A stretch of 64,000 bases of DNA from Rhizobium sp. R711 (GCF_002211365.1 NZ_LOKZ01000011.1:28945-92944); one strand, 5' to 3'. Numbered from the stretch's first letter, positions 22,946 through 32,942 are shown. Numbers and translations are program-made. The notes: generated by a model from the letters alone, not told the origin.

Positions 22946-25021
22946 TCAACGGCCGACCGCAGCGAACAAGGGGGATGCGCCGCCTTCGATCAAGGCCTCC
23001 GCTTCCGCTTGCAGCATCGGCCTGCCAAGCAGGAAACCTTGCACCTCGCCAAAGCCTTCGGCACGCAACTTCTGCAATTGTTCCTCAGTCTCGATCCCTT
23101 CGGCAAGCGTCGTTGCATTGAAGCCTGAGCCCATGCCGACGACCGCGCGCACAATGGCCAGATTGCCGGGATCCGTTTCGATACCGGAGACGAAGCTGCG
23201 GTCGAGCTTGATCTTGTCGAAGGCGAATGCCCGCAAATAGCTGAAGGACGAATAGCCTGTGCCGAAATCGTCAATGGCGATGCGGATGCCGAGTTCCTTC
23301 AATGCCCGCAAGAGTGGCAGGCTTTGCTCGACGTCGGCGAGGAAGACGGATTCGGTGATCTCGATTTCCAGGCGCTCTGGACGCAGGCCGGTCTCATCCA
23401 GTGCGGCGACAACAGTCGCAAGCAGGCTGGTATGCCGGAACTGGCACACGGAGAGATTGACCGCGATCTTTAAATGATTGGGCCAGCCCGCCGCCACGCG
23501 GCAGGCTTCGCGTAACACCCACTCGCCAATCTGAACGATGAGGCCGGTTTCTTCTGCGATGGGTATGAATTCCATCGGTGGGATCAGACCTCGGACGGGA
23601 TGGCGTCAGCGGATCAACGCTTCGAAACCCGCAAGGCCGTCGTCATCAAGTTGCACGATCGGCTGGCAGTGAAGTTCGAACTGGCTCTTTAGCAGCGCCT
23701 CGTGAAGGTCGGCCATGAGCATGTGCCTGCGCTCTACTTCCAGGCGCATTTCCGGCAGATAGAAGCGGTAGGTCGAGCGACCGCTTTCCTTCGCCGCATA
23801 AAGCGCGAGGTCCGCATGCCGCATCAGCACATCGTCATCCTTGGCGTGGTCGGGAGCAAGTGCGATGCCGATACTACAGGTCACGTGTTCGTTGACACCG
23901 TCGAGATCGAAGGTGCCGACAGCGACTTGGGCAGACGTTCGGCAAAGCGCTCAATATTCTCGCGCCGCTCCAGACGCAGAAGCAGGGCAAACTCATCGCC
24001 GCCGAGGCGTGCGACGAGGTCTCCGTCGGCCACCAGTTGCATCAAACGGGCGGCCACCTGACAGAGCAGCGCGTCGCCCGCGGCATGCCCTTTGCTGTCG
24101 TTGATGTGCTTGAAGTGGTCGAGTCAAGGTAAAGCAGTGCCAACGGCTTTTCCGCCGTGGCGATCGCTGCCTCCCGCTGGATGTGATCGGCGAAAGACGC
24201 GCGGTTCGGAAGGCCGGTCAGCGCATCGTGCATTGCCATGTAAGCGAGACGGGCCTCAACCGATCGCTCCTCGGTCACGTCCTGGGAAATGCCGAGCACG
24301 TAGCGCGGCGCTCCGCCGTCAGGGGCCGGCAGTGCACGCCTGACAGTCCGCAGAATTCGCGGCGTCCCATCGGCGCGCTGCATTGTCTCTTCAAAGCTGA
24401 TCGCTGCTCCCGCGCCAGCGCCCTGGAATCCTGCTCGCAAAAGATGGCCATCTGCTTCTCATCGAAAATGATGCGATCACTCTGGCCGATAATGTCTTCA
24501 GGGTCGTGCCCGGCAATTACACCGCACGCTTCGTTGAAAAGGATGTAGCGTCCGTCTTCTTCCATATCCTTCACGAAGACGCCGACGGGCAGGTTGTCGA
24601 GCATCGAGCGCGTATCGTTGACCTGACGCTGGGCGGCATTGACCTCGGTCCGGTCCTGCACGATTGCGAGGATCGCGTCCCGGCCGTCGAAGCGAACGGC
24701 CCGTCCATAGGTCAGCACCTCCAGCGTTTCACCATTGGCCTTCAAATGTGTCCAACGCTCGGCACACTCCATGTCCGTGGGGGCCTGCACGGCCTCGAGC
24801 ATTCGCTTGCACTCACGCTCGGGCCTGATATCGAGGACCGTCATGCGCTCATAATCCTGACGCGAATAGCCATAGAGATCGATCGCGGCGTTGTTGACGA
24901 TCAGAAAGCGAAGGCTGCCGGGATCCTAGACCCACATGGGTGACGGATGAGTGGCGAACAGCGACTGAAAATCGTCGTTCGGCGCATCGATCGGAACAAA
25001 TGCTCTTTGGAGACCGGTCAT
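22946..25021 (-). pseudogene. PAS-PAS-GGDEF-EAL c-di-GMP protein, inactivated
   Basis: Translated across frames this is one protein of about 690 residues: a PAS opening (SLFATHPSPMWV), a second PAS (NLPVGVFVKDMEE), a third PAS/PAC segment (FEETMQRADGTPRI), a GGDEF domain ([13 protein letters not shown] intact), and an EAL domain (GLAGFEALIR, then EITESVFL, DDFGTGYSSF and AEGIETEEQL). Five lesions break it: a TAG at 24926-24928 near codon 32, frameshifts near 24410, 24123 and 23930, and a TGA in place of Trp at 23606-23608 just after EALIR. The last 209 codons (22946-23575) form an intact EAL piece but start in the middle of the domain. No product of the full gene is possible. Confidence 0.88.
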
Positions 25022-25194
25022 AAGGAAGTCACAATGAAATAACGGCAACGAGCGGACAGGTTATAGACAGAAAAGCTAAATAAAATCAGAATCATAGTCC
25101 GCACAAACTTTGGGCGGAACGCCTTAGTATTGTGCAACGCAGTATATCTTGCGGCTCTATTTTGGGTTCTTTGGACCCCGGCTGCAATCGACCG

Positions 25195-25617
25195 TCAATG
25201 ACGGGCGTGACTGCACTGGCCGTGATCCGCCAATACCTCGATGACACGGCACTGGTCAACGCGACCATGACCGCAGCCTTCCACCATCAGCTCCAGCTCT
25301 GCCTTCAGCGCCATCAGGCTTCGTATCCTCTGCTCGACTTCGATCAGGCGGGCCTTGGCGATTGCGTCGGCAGAAGCACACGACTGATGTGGATCGTCCT
25401 GCAGCGTCAGCAGGGTGCGGATGGCTTCCACCTCGAAGCCAAGCTCGCGAGCATGACGGATGAAGGCGAGCCTGCGCAGATCCGCCGGCTCGTAAGCGCG
25501 TTGATTGCCCTCGCTGCGGTTCGGTTCCGGGAGGAGGCCGATACTCTCGTAATAGCGGATCGTTGGCACCTTGACGCCGCTTGTCCGCGAGGCTTCGCCG
25601 ATCGTGATCTTTTTCAT
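25195..25617 (-). CDS. MerR-family metal-responsive regulator (CadR/PbrR/ZntR type)
   Basis: The 140-residue product starts with the MerR helix-turn-helix (ITIGEASRTSGVKVPTIRYY), a second wing (LLPEPNRSEGNQRAYEPAD), a long dimerisation helix and a C-terminal metal loop. Cys appears at the CadR/PbrR positions: SCASAD after the helix, CGHGRVDQC and a Cys/His tail (GQCSHARH). This favours Cd, Pb or Zn sensing over Hg or Cu. It is divergent from the P-type ATPase gene across a 71-base gap containing a palindromic 19-bp-spaced promoter, the standard MerR arrangement, and should activate that gene by bending the promoter when metal is bound. Confidence 0.9.
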   Translation of the reverse strand: MKKITIGEASRTSGVKVPTIRYYESIGLLPEPNRSEGNQRAYEPADLRRLAFIRHARELGFEVEAIRTLLTLQDDPHQSCASADAIAKARLIEVEQRIRSLMALKAELELMVEGCGHGRVDQCRVIEVLADHGQCSHARH

Positions 25618-25627
25618 GATTTTCCTC

Positions 25628-25658
25628 TTGCACCTCTAGTCGCTAGAGGATGTAGGAA
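25628..25658 (+). promoter_or_regulatory. MerR-type promoter and operator of the P-type ATPase gene
   Basis: TTGCAC (25628-25633) and TAGGAA (25653-25658) are 19 bases apart, the over-long spacing typical of MerR-activated promoters. The spacer is centred on a perfect 7-3-7 palindrome, CCTCTAG-TCG-CTAGAGG (25633-25649), the likely binding site of the divergent MerR regulator. Confidence 0.75.
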
Positions 25659-25688
25659 AGATGCTTCTGTCTGACAAGGAAGCGGATC

Positions 25689-27950
25689 ATGGGTGAAACG
25701 GTCGAGAAACGGTATAGGGTTGGCGGCATGGATTGCGCCAGCTGCGCTGCCAAGATTGACACTGCTGTCCGACGCATCCCGGGCGTCGAAGACGTTTCTG
25801 TCTCGGTGACCGCTGGAACGATGACTGTGCGTCACGACGGCAGCAGTGATCTGGCCGCCATCGAGAAGAAGGTGACGAGCCTCGGCTATTCCGTTTCGCA
25901 GGTCGCTGGAAGGTTGCCGGTGGAAACACCACCGCCAGATCATTCACACCACGACCACAGTGACCATGATCACGCCGGCCACGATCACCAAGGGCACGCT
26001 CACGAGGGGCACAATTACGAGGGTCATAAACACTCTGGGGAAAAGGCTATGGACTCTCTGGGGCTTCACGGTCACGACGCCCCGATGGCCGGACCTTGGT
26101 GGCAAACCAAGAAGGGTCGCCTGACAATCCTCTCCGGCGCAGCCCTCGTTATTGCCTATATCATCGGCCACCTCGTGCCGGCGATAGCGTCCTATGCATT
26201 CATCGTGGCAGTGCTCGTCGGGCTTGTTCCAATCGCTCGACGCGCCGTCGCCGCCGCCTTTGCGGGCACACCCTTTTCGATCGAGATGCTGATGACGATT
26301 GCGGCGGTTGGCGCGGTAATCATCCATGCCGGCGAGGAAGCCGCGACCGTGGTCTTCCTGTTCCTGGTTGGCGAACTGCTGGAAGGCGTCGCCGCCGGCA
26401 AGGCGCGCGCAAGCATCCAATCTCTGACGACCCTAGTCCCAAAACGGGCTTTCCTTGAAGAAAATGGCACGACTCGGGAAGTGTCGGCCGAGAGCCTCGC
26501 CGTCGGTTCGACAATTCTGATTCGTCCGGGTGACCGCATCGCGGCGGATGGCACCATTTTGTCGGGCGAGAGCGCAGTCGACGAAGCCCCGGTCACCGGC
26601 GAAAGCACGCCGGTGCGCAAAGGTGTAGGCGACACGGTTTTTGCGGGCACTGTCAACGGTGACGCCGCCCTTCGCGTCAAAGTGACGGCAGCCGCCGCCG
26701 ACAACACGATTGCACGCGTCGTCCGGCTGGTAGAGGAGGCGCAGGAATCCAAGGCACCGACAGAGCGCTTCATCGATCGTTTCTCTCGATACTATACGCC
26801 TGGCGTGGTCGTCGTTGCTGCCCTCGTCGCAATCCTGCCACCACTTCTCGCAGGCGGCGCCTGGGACGAATGGATCTACAAGGGCCTCGCCATATTGCTG
26901 ATCGGTTGCCCCTGTGCCCTGGTGATTTCGACGCCTGCCGCGATCGCCGCCTCGCTTTCTTCGGGAGCGCGCCGTGGCCTGCTGCTGAAAGGCGGCGCGG
27001 TCCTTGAGAACCTTGGCAAAGTCACCGCCGTTGCCCTCGACAAGACAGGCACTCTGACGGAAGGCAAGCCTCAGGTGACCGACGTAATCGCTTTCGGAAA
27101 GAACGAAGCCGAAGTCCTGAAGTATGCTGCTGCGCTTGAGACAGGGTCGAGCCATCCGCTGGCGCTCGCGATCCTGGCACGGGCTGCAGCCGCAGAGATC
27201 CCTCTCCCCGCGGCGACCGATGCCAAGGCTCTGGGAGGAAAAGGCATGACCGGGGTGGTCGCGGGGCAGCCGGTCTTCTTCGGATCTCCCAAGGCCGCCG
27301 GCGAACAAATTCCTCTGTCATCCGATCAGACCGCGCGCATCACTGCACTCAACGACGACGGAAAAACAGTCTCCGTGCTGATCGTCGGCGACACGCTGGC
27401 AGGTGCCATCGCCATGCGCGACGAACCCCGCGACGACGCCAAGTCCGGCCTTGAGGCATTGACCGAGGCTGGTATCAAGACCGTGATGCTCACGGGTGAC
27501 AACCACCGCACCGCGGAGGCCATCGGCAGGCAGCTCGGCATTGAAGTATGCGCCGAGTTGATGCCTGAGGACAAGCAGCGCATCGTGAACGAGTTGAAGC
27601 GTGGCGGCTTGATTGTTGCCAAGGTTGGCGACGGCATCAACGACGCCCCTGCCCTTGCGACTGCAGATGTCGGTATCGCTATGGGCGGCGGCGCCGATGT
27701 GGCGCTCGAAACCGCTGACGCCGCGATCCTGCATGGCCGAGTCACCGATGTTGCGGCAATGATCGCGCTCTCGAAGCGCACGATGCGCAACATTATCGAA
27801 AATATCACCATCGCACTCGGCCTGAAGGCCGTGTTCCTGGTGACAACCATCGCCGGCATCACCGGCCTCTGGCCCGCTATCCTGGCCGACACCGGCGCCA
27901 CCGTATTGGTTACGATCAATGCGCTGAGACTGCTGAAGCCGGCCAAGTAA
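25689..27950 (+). CDS. zntA: Zn/Cd/Pb-exporting P1B-type ATPase (ZntA/CadA-like)
   Basis: A 753-residue metal-exporting ATPase. The N-terminus has a heavy-metal-associated domain with GGMDCASCAAK (Cys16, Cys19), followed by a His-rich stretch of HDH/GHxH repeats (about 84-130) that should bind further metal. The membrane part has eight helices with CPCALV (407-409), the ion path of Zn/Cd/Pb pumps; the phosphorylated Asp451 is in DKTGTLTEGKP and the hinge is GDGINDAPAL (647-656). The N-terminal layout and the CPC motif fit ZntA/CadA rather than copper pumps. Its start lies 71 bases from the divergent MerR gene. Confidence 0.93.
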   Translation: MGETVEKRYRVGGMDCASCAAKIDTAVRRIPGVEDVSVSVTAGTMTVRHDGSSDLAAIEKKVTSLGYSVSQVAGRLPVETPPPDHSHHDHSDHDHAGHDHQGHAHEGHNYEGHKHSGEKAMDSLGLHGHDAPMAGPWWQTKKGRLTILSGAALVIAYIIGHLVPAIASYAFIVAVLVGLVPIARRAVAAAFAGTPFSIEMLMTIAAVGAVIIHAGEEAATVVFLFLVGELLEGVAAGKARASIQSLTTLVPKRAFLEENGTTREVSAESLAVGSTILIRPGDRIAADGTILSGESAVDEAPVTGESTPVRKGVGDTVFAGTVNGDAALRVKVTAAAADNTIARVVRLVEEAQESKAPTERFIDRFSRYYTPGVVVVAALVAILPPLLAGGAWDEWIYKGLAILLIGCPCALVISTPAAIAASLSSGARRGLLLKGGAVLENLGKVTAVALDKTGTLTEGKPQVTDVIAFGKNEAEVLKYAAALETGSSHPLALAILARAAAAEIPLPAATDAKALGGKGMTGVVAGQPVFFGSPKAAGEQIPLSSDQTARITALNDDGKTVSVLIVGDTLAGAIAMRDEPRDDAKSGLEALTEAGIKTVMLTGDNHRTAEAIGRQLGIEVCAELMPEDKQRIVNELKRGGLIVAKVGDGINDAPALATADVGIAMGGGADVALETADAAILHGRVTDVAAMIALSKRTMRNIIENITIALGLKAVFLVTTIAGITGLWPAILADTGATVLVTINALRLLKPAK

Positions 27951-27984
27951 CAGGTCGGCAAAATCCGATCACGCGGCACCGCTC

Positions 27985-29190
27985 TTACCGTTTCTCCCCG
28001 AGGGACTGAAAGAGCGTTGCCTTCCATCGCTGATCGTGAGTTGCCTGAAGGACCGCAACGTCGATTGCCTTGCGATAGGGCCGACCGAGCGGCATGGCGA
28101 GCCCGTAGCTTTGCGGCTCGAAGTCGACATCCAAGACCTGCACGGTGCACGAGAAATGCTGTTCCACGGTCCAGGCGAGAAGGGGCTTGTCATAAACGAA
28201 GGCATCGATTGATCCGGCTTCGAGTGCCCTGAGCCCGTCGGCAACCTGGACAAACGTGCGATGCTTGATGCGCTCGCCATCCAGGAAGCCAATCGTCGCC
28301 GAATTGGCAAGTGTCCCAACACGCACGCTGGGCAAGTCCTCGACGCCATTGACCAGCCCACGCATCTGCCTCGTCGTCAAGGCGGAGGTGACGCTGGCGG
28401 TAAACACGGCAATCGTAATGATCGAGACAACCATCCAGATGATCGCGAGCGCCCTGCCCGCGATCGTGATCGGCCCGCGGTGACCTGTACTTGCCTGCGT
28501 CATGGCCTCGGCCGACCACCAGATGCTCGCCCCTAGTCCGCGTCCCAGTGGTCCTCCGAAGTCGTCGTTGTGACGCCGCTCGAACAACCATACCAACGCA
28601 CCGACAAGCAGCGAGATACCGATCAAAGCACCTGCCGCCTGCAGGAAGCCGGCGGAAATCATCGTCCGGACAATCTCGCGCCACACCGACACGCTGTTGA
28701 CCGAGACCGCAATCCCGAGCCCGGTATCATAGAAGGGCTGGCTGAAATCCACGCTGCCTTCGCGATCAGCTGTGATTGTGATCGCCGCGACGGAAACATC
28801 GTAATCGCCCCGCGACGTGGCTTCGATGAGTTTCTGGACATTGGGCTCTTCGGCGAGTCGAAACTTCAGCCCGAGCCACTGCGCGACCTCGCGCCAGAGG
28901 TCGATGGAAATGCCGCTCCAGTTGCCGTCGGCATCCTTCATCGCAAAGGGCGGCGCCTCCTTGGTGCCGATCACGAGTTCACGCTGGGGAAAGTCTTCCC
29001 CATCCGCCTGCTGCTGCTGCGGCATCTGAGCGTAGGTGTTTTCGCCGCCGATGGCGGTAAGGAGCGCAAAGACGACGAATGCGTAACGCCCTTTGCGAAA
29101 TACGGCATGCAGCCACGCCGGTCCACGGCTCGCCAGGAGAGCCACAAAAGGGACTGCCATCATGCTCGTTCGCACTTGGCCCTCCAACAT
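27985..29190 (-). CDS. GluR0-like ligand-gated ion channel (periplasmic-binding domain with inserted pore)
   Basis: This protein has the prokaryotic glutamate-receptor layout: a Sec signal (ending TYAQ), the first lobe of a type 3 solute-binding domain (ELVIGTKEAPPFAMKDADGN to about residue 170), membrane helix M1 (AAGALIGISLLVGALVWLF, about 185-203), a pore loop (SIWWSAEAMTQASTGHRGP, about 222-240), membrane helix M2 (AIIWMVVSIITIAVF, about 249-263), and the second lobe to the C-terminus. The loop carries T-Q-A-S-T-G-H where potassium channels have T-T-V-G-Y-G-D, so it lacks a GYG filter. ATG 29190 follows GGAGA; 29163 is an alternative. It may be a gated channel or a binding protein with pore-derived anchors; the ligand is unknown. 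Confidence 0.85.
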   Translation of the reverse strand: MLEGQVRTSMMAVPFVALLASRGPAWLHAVFRKGRYAFVVFALLTAIGGENTYAQMPQQQQADGEDFPQRELVIGTKEAPPFAMKDADGNWSGISIDLWREVAQWLGLKFRLAEEPNVQKLIEATSRGDYDVSVAAITITADREGSVDFSQPFYDTGLGIAVSVNSVSVWREIVRTMISAGFLQAAGALIGISLLVGALVWLFERRHNDDFGGPLGRGLGASIWWSAEAMTQASTGHRGPITIAGRALAIIWMVVSIITIAVFTASVTSALTTRQMRGLVNGVEDLPSVRVGTLANSATIGFLDGERIKHRTFVQVADGLRALEAGSIDAFVYDKPLLAWTVEQHFSCTVQVLDVDFEPQSYGLAMPLGRPYRKAIDVAVLQATHDQRWKATLFQSLGEKR

Positions 29191-29444
29191 AGAAAAGATT
29201 CTCCGCAACAAGGCTGACGAACCGGTCGCAGCCTCTCGCCCCCATAAAGGTTCAGGCACACCCGAAGAGGTGGGTACGAAGCGAGACACGAGCTGGCGTA
29301 GCGTGGAACGGCACATGGAAGGCCCTCGCGAGCTTCCCTCGCCAAGGGCGCATCGTACCGGCAGCCTCACAGGGCGTTCACGGAGACTTGCGCGTATTGG
29401 AACATTTTACGCGCCAAGGAGTTAACGTTTAGAGGAGGAGTAAC

Positions 29445-29768
29445 ATGACAAATGACTTCAACAAACCAAACCCGATGAATACGTCGGCGTCCAAGAGTAA
29501 AACCATCTGGATTGTTCTGGCAGCGATCGTCGTCATCGTGGCCCTGGCAGCCACCTACTGGCCGAGGTCACAGAGTTCGTCGACAGCGACGGCACCCACC
29601 GCGCCAGCTCCGACGGCTTCCGAACCGGCTTCGCCACCGCCTGCATCGACCGCGCCGGCAACGCCAGCGACGCCGCCAGCAGCGAACGCACCCGCTGAAG
29701 CTCCAGCAACCCCTACGGCTCCTGCCGCTCCAGCCCCGGCTGCTCCGGCTCCGGCGACGCCGCAGTGA
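29445..29768 (+). CDS. Small membrane protein with Pro/Ala/Thr-rich periplasmic tail
   Basis: The 107-residue product has a short polar N-terminus, one membrane helix (IWIVLAAIVVIVALAATYW, about 22-40), and a long tail of Pro, Ala, Thr and Ser, probably in the periplasm and able to span cell-wall layers. A strong AGAGGAGGAG site precedes ATG 29445. It is divergent from the channel gene. No family recognised; the tail composition resembles spacer regions of TonB-like and envelope proteins. Confidence 0.7.
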   Translation: MTNDFNKPNPMNTSASKSKTIWIVLAAIVVIVALAATYWPRSQSSSTATAPTAPAPTASEPASPPPASTAPATPATPPAANAPAEAPATPTAPAAPAPAAPAPATPQ

Positions 29769-29829
29769 TCGCGAGCCCGCTTGGTCTGGCGGGCTATGCT
29801 ACGTGGACGCAAACGGCCGGCGGCGCGAT

Positions 29830-29988
29830 TTAGTTCGCGCCGGCCTTGAGGATACGATGGGTGCTGGCATCCAGCGCACTGCTCGCCTCCCTACCGTCCT
29901 TGGCAAGGCCGTTCGCCGTGTTTGCGCATGACGAGAGGCTGATAAGCGATGCCAGCGCAATGGCGATAGCGACGGCTGACTTTGTCAT
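29830..29988 (-). CDS. Entericidin-like small lipoprotein
   Basis: A 52-residue lipoprotein precursor: signal AVAIAIALASLISLSSC with lipobox LSSC, then ANTANGLAKDGREASSALDA, the conserved EcnA/EcnB pattern (N-T-x-x-G-x-x-x-D). Entericidins are small envelope lipoproteins of the toxin-antidote type in enterobacteria; in rhizobia they are frequent single genes of unknown role, often stress-induced. The start at 29988 has an AGGAG site. It lies downstream of serA's terminator on the same strand, so it has its own promoter. Confidence 0.8.
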   Translation of the reverse strand: MTKSAVAIAIALASLISLSSCANTANGLAKDGREASSALDASTHRILKAGAN

Positions 29989-30026
29989 GGAAGCTCCTGA
30001 ATTGACAATCGATTGAGAAGCAAAAC

Positions 30027-30065
30027 GAGAAAACCCGGCGCAGGTTCCCACGCCGGGTCTTCTCA
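30027..30065 (-). terminator. Intrinsic terminator after serA
   Basis: On the minus strand GACCCGGCG and CGCCGGGTT pair around a short loop and are followed by TTTCTCGTTTT. It lies between serA and the entericidin gene. Confidence 0.8.
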
Positions 30066-30083
30066 TTGCCTTGGGAGCAAAAC

Positions 30084-31679
30084 TCAATCGACGGCGAAAA
30101 CCAGCGGCTTCGCCTGGCGGATCGCCGGGTTCGCCATCAGCTTGGCGAGAACCTCGTCGCCAATCGGACCGTCGACGTAAAGCAGCGCGATCGCATCGCC
30201 GCCCTGCTTGTCACGGCCAAGCTGGAAGTTCGCGATGTTGACGCCGGCGGCACCAAGCGTCGTGCCGATGAAGCCGATCATGCCGGGCACGTCTGTGTTG
30301 GTGATGTAGACCATGTGCGAACCGACATCGGCATCGAGGTTGATGCCCTTGATCTGGATGAAGCGCGGCTTGCCATCCGAAAACACCGTGCCGGCGACCG
30401 AGCGCGTCATCGTGTCGGTCTTGACGGTGAGCTTGATGTAGCCGTCGAAAACGCCGGTCTTGTCGCGCTTGACCTCGGAAAGGACGATGCCCTTTTCCTT
30501 GATCATAACAGGCGCCGAGACCATGTTCACGTCGGCGACCTGCGGGCGGATCAGGCCGGCAAGCAGGGCGCTCGTCAGCGCTCGCGTGTTCATCGTGGCG
30601 GTTGCGCCATCAAAGAGAATCTCGATTTCCTTGATCGGCTCTTCCGTAACCTGGCCGACGAAGGCGCCAAGCACGTCGGCGAGCCGGATGAATGGCTTCA
30701 GGATCGGTGCTTCTTCGGCAGTGATCGAGGGCATGTTGATGGCGTTGGAAACGGCACCCTTGACGAGGTAATCCGACATCTGCTCGGCGACCTGGAGAGC
30801 AACGTTTTCCTGCGCTTCCGTGGTCGACGCACCGAGATGCGGCGTGCAGACAACATTCGGCAGGCCGAACAGAGGGCTTTCCTTGGCGGGTTCGACCTCG
30901 AATACGTCGAAACCGGCACCGGCAACATGGCCGGACTTGATGGCTTCGGCAAGAGCTGCCTCATCGACCAGGCCGCCGCGGGCGCAGTTGATGATGCGAA
31001 CGCCGGGCTTGGTCTTGGCGAGGTTCTCCCTGCCGAGAATGCCGCGGGTCTTGTCGGTCATCGGTACGTGCAGGGTAATGAAGTCGGCCTTGGCCAGAAG
31101 CTCGTCGAGCTCGACCTTGGTGACGCCCATTTCCTGGCCGCGCTCGGCCGACAGGAAGGGATCGTAGGCCAGAACATGCATGCCGAGGCCGATCGCCTTC
31201 TTGCAGACGATGCCGCCAATATTACCGGCACCGATGACGCCCAGCGTCTTGCCGGTGATTTCGACACCCATGAACTTCGACTTTTCCCATTTGCCGGCCT
31301 GCGTCGATGCATCGGCCTGCGGCAGCTGGCGAGCAACGGCGAACATCAGGGCGATGGCGTGTTCGGCTGTTGTGATCGAGTTGCCGAACGGCGTGTTCAT
31401 GACGATGATACCGCGGCGCGATGCGGCCGGGATATCGACGTTGTCGACGCCGATGCCGGCGCGGCCGATAACCTTCAGATTGGTCGCCGAGGCGATCAGC
31501 TTCTCAGTCGCCTTGGTGGCGGAGCGGATGGCGAGGCCATCGTAGTTGCCGATAATTTCGGCAAGCTTGTCCTTGTCCTTGCCAAGCTGCGGCTGGAAAT
31601 CGACTTCGACGCCGCGATCACGGAAGATCTGGACGGCGGTTTCCGACAGTTCGTCGGATACGAGAACGCGAGGTGCCAT
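30084..31679 (-). CDS. serA: D-3-phosphoglycerate dehydrogenase
   Basis: SerA oxidises 3-phosphoglycerate to 3-phosphohydroxypyruvate with NAD, the first step of serine synthesis. The 531-residue product is the long form: a substrate/NAD domain with the dinucleotide motif GVIGAGNIGGIVCKKA, catalytic Arg in NCARGGLVDE, Glu in FEVEPAKESP and His in CTPHLGASTTEAQ, then an intervening domain and a C-terminal ACT domain (YITNTDVPGMIGFIGTTL) that binds serine for feedback control. The start at 31679 (MAPRVLVSDEL) has an AAGGAAG site; the frame is open slightly further upstream. It is downstream of serC on the same strand. Confidence 0.96.
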   Translation of the reverse strand: MAPRVLVSDELSETAVQIFRDRGVEVDFQPQLGKDKDKLAEIIGNYDGLAIRSATKATEKLIASATNLKVIGRAGIGVDNVDIPAASRRGIIVMNTPFGNSITTAEHAIALMFAVARQLPQADASTQAGKWEKSKFMGVEITGKTLGVIGAGNIGGIVCKKAIGLGMHVLAYDPFLSAERGQEMGVTKVELDELLAKADFITLHVPMTDKTRGILGRENLAKTKPGVRIINCARGGLVDEAALAEAIKSGHVAGAGFDVFEVEPAKESPLFGLPNVVCTPHLGASTTEAQENVALQVAEQMSDYLVKGAVSNAINMPSITAEEAPILKPFIRLADVLGAFVGQVTEEPIKEIEILFDGATATMNTRALTSALLAGLIRPQVADVNMVSAPVMIKEKGIVLSEVKRDKTGVFDGYIKLTVKTDTMTRSVAGTVFSDGKPRFIQIKGINLDADVGSHMVYITNTDVPGMIGFIGTTLGAAGVNIANFQLGRDKQGGDAIALLYVDGPIGDEVLAKLMANPAIRQAKPLVFAVD

Positions 31680-31763
31680 TGGGGCTTCCTTCAAAAAGTT
31701 CAGCGATGGATGAAATCAGGGATGCGAGGCTCCGCCCGGCGAGCGGAGCCGGATGCGATCAAC

Positions 31764-32942
31764 TCAGGCAGCAGCCTGCGAAAGCGTCGCCTTCTGCGTT
31801 TCGAAGGCCCAAGACAGCCATGGCATCAGCTTCTGCATGTCAGCCGTTTCGATCGTGGCGCCGGCCCAGATGCGAAGACCTGATGGAGCATCGCGATAAT
31901 GGCCGATGTCGTAGGCGACACCTTCCTTGTCGAGCAGGCTGACGATGCCCTTGGCGAAATTCGCCTGGCCGTCAGCGTCGAGTGCCAGCACGTCCTTGTC
32001 GACGATTTTCAGGCAGACGGAGGTATTGGAGGCGGTTTCCGGCTTGACCGCCAGATTAGCGATCCAGTCGTTGGCAGCCACGAAGTCTGCTATGACCTTG
32101 GCGTTCGCATCAGCGCGCGCCATCAGGCCCTTGAGGCCGCCGACCTCTTTCGACCACAGCAGCGCATCGATGTAGTCCTCGACGCAGAGCATCGACGGAG
32201 TATTGATGGTTTCGCCGCTGAAGATGCCTTCGATCAGCTTGCCGCCCGAGGTCAGGCGGAAGATTTTCGGCAACGGCCATGCCGGGGCGTAGCTAAGCAG
32301 ACGCTCGACAGCACGCGGCGAGAGAATGATGACGCCATGTGCGCCCTCGCCGCCGAGAACTTTCTGCCAGGAGAAGGTGACGACATCGAGCTTGGCGAAA
32401 TCAAGGTTCTGCGCGAAGGCAGCAGACGTCGCGTCGCAGATCGTCAAACCTTTGCGATCGGCAGGGATGAAATCGGCGTTCGGAACGCGGACGCCAGAGG
32501 TCGTGCCGTTCCAGGTGAAGACCACGTCGCGGTCAAAATCGATCGTGGAGAGATCGGGCAGCTCGCCGTATCCGGCTTCGATCTTCCGGACGTCCTTGAG
32601 CTTCAGCTGCTTGACGACGTCGGTGACCCAACCTGCGCCGAAGCTTTCCCAGGCGACCATGTCGGCGCCACGCTCACCGAGCAGCGACCAGAGCGCCATT
32701 TCAACGGCGCCGGTATCGGAGGCCGGAACGATGCCGATGCGGTAATCCGCCGGTACTTCCAGAACGTCTCGGGTAAGATCAATAGCCTGCTTCAGCTTTG
32801 TCTTTCCGATCTTCGCGCGGTGCGAACGGCCAAGAGCCGAGTCGGAAAGGGCTTCGAGCGACCAACCGGGGCGCTTCGAGCAAGGGCCAGAAGAAAAATG
32901 AGTATTTTGCGGACGTACGTCCGGCTTTGCGGTCTTCGCCAT
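31764..32942 (-). CDS. serC: Phosphoserine aminotransferase
   Basis: SerC converts 3-phosphohydroxypyruvate and glutamate to phosphoserine, the step after SerA. The 392-residue protein is of the alphaproteobacterial class V type: the start [15 protein letters not shown] is characteristic, the PLP lysine lies in the [16 protein letters not shown] segment, and the [11 protein letters not shown] and [12 protein letters not shown] segments are conserved. It lies 84 bases before serA on the same strand, so the two form an operon behind the RNA leader at 32943-33000. Confidence 0.96.
   Translation of the reverse strand: MAKTAKPDVRPQNTHFSSGPCSKRPGWSLEALSDSALGRSHRAKIGKTKLKQAIDLTRDVLEVPADYRIGIVPASDTGAVEMALWSLLGERGADMVAWESFGAGWVTDVVKQLKLKDVRKIEAGYGELPDLSTIDFDRDVVFTWNGTTSGVRVPNADFIPADRKGLTICDATSAAFAQNLDFAKLDVVTFSWQKVLGGEGAHGVIILSPRAVERLLSYAPAWPLPKIFRLTSGGKLIEGIFSGETINTPSMLCVEDYIDALLWSKEVGGLKGLMARADANAKVIADFVAANDWIANLAVKPETASNTSVCLKIVDKDVLALDADGQANFAKGIVSLLDKEGVAYDIGHYRDAPSGLRIWAGATIETADMQKLMPWLSWAFETQKATLSQAAA

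Noticed and set aside
30066..31883. 605-codon plus-strand frame antisense to serA
   Set aside because: High-GC third positions keep the antisense frame open; the serA protein is unmistakable on the minus strand. The same holds for the 530-codon frame opposite ftsH (36938-38530).
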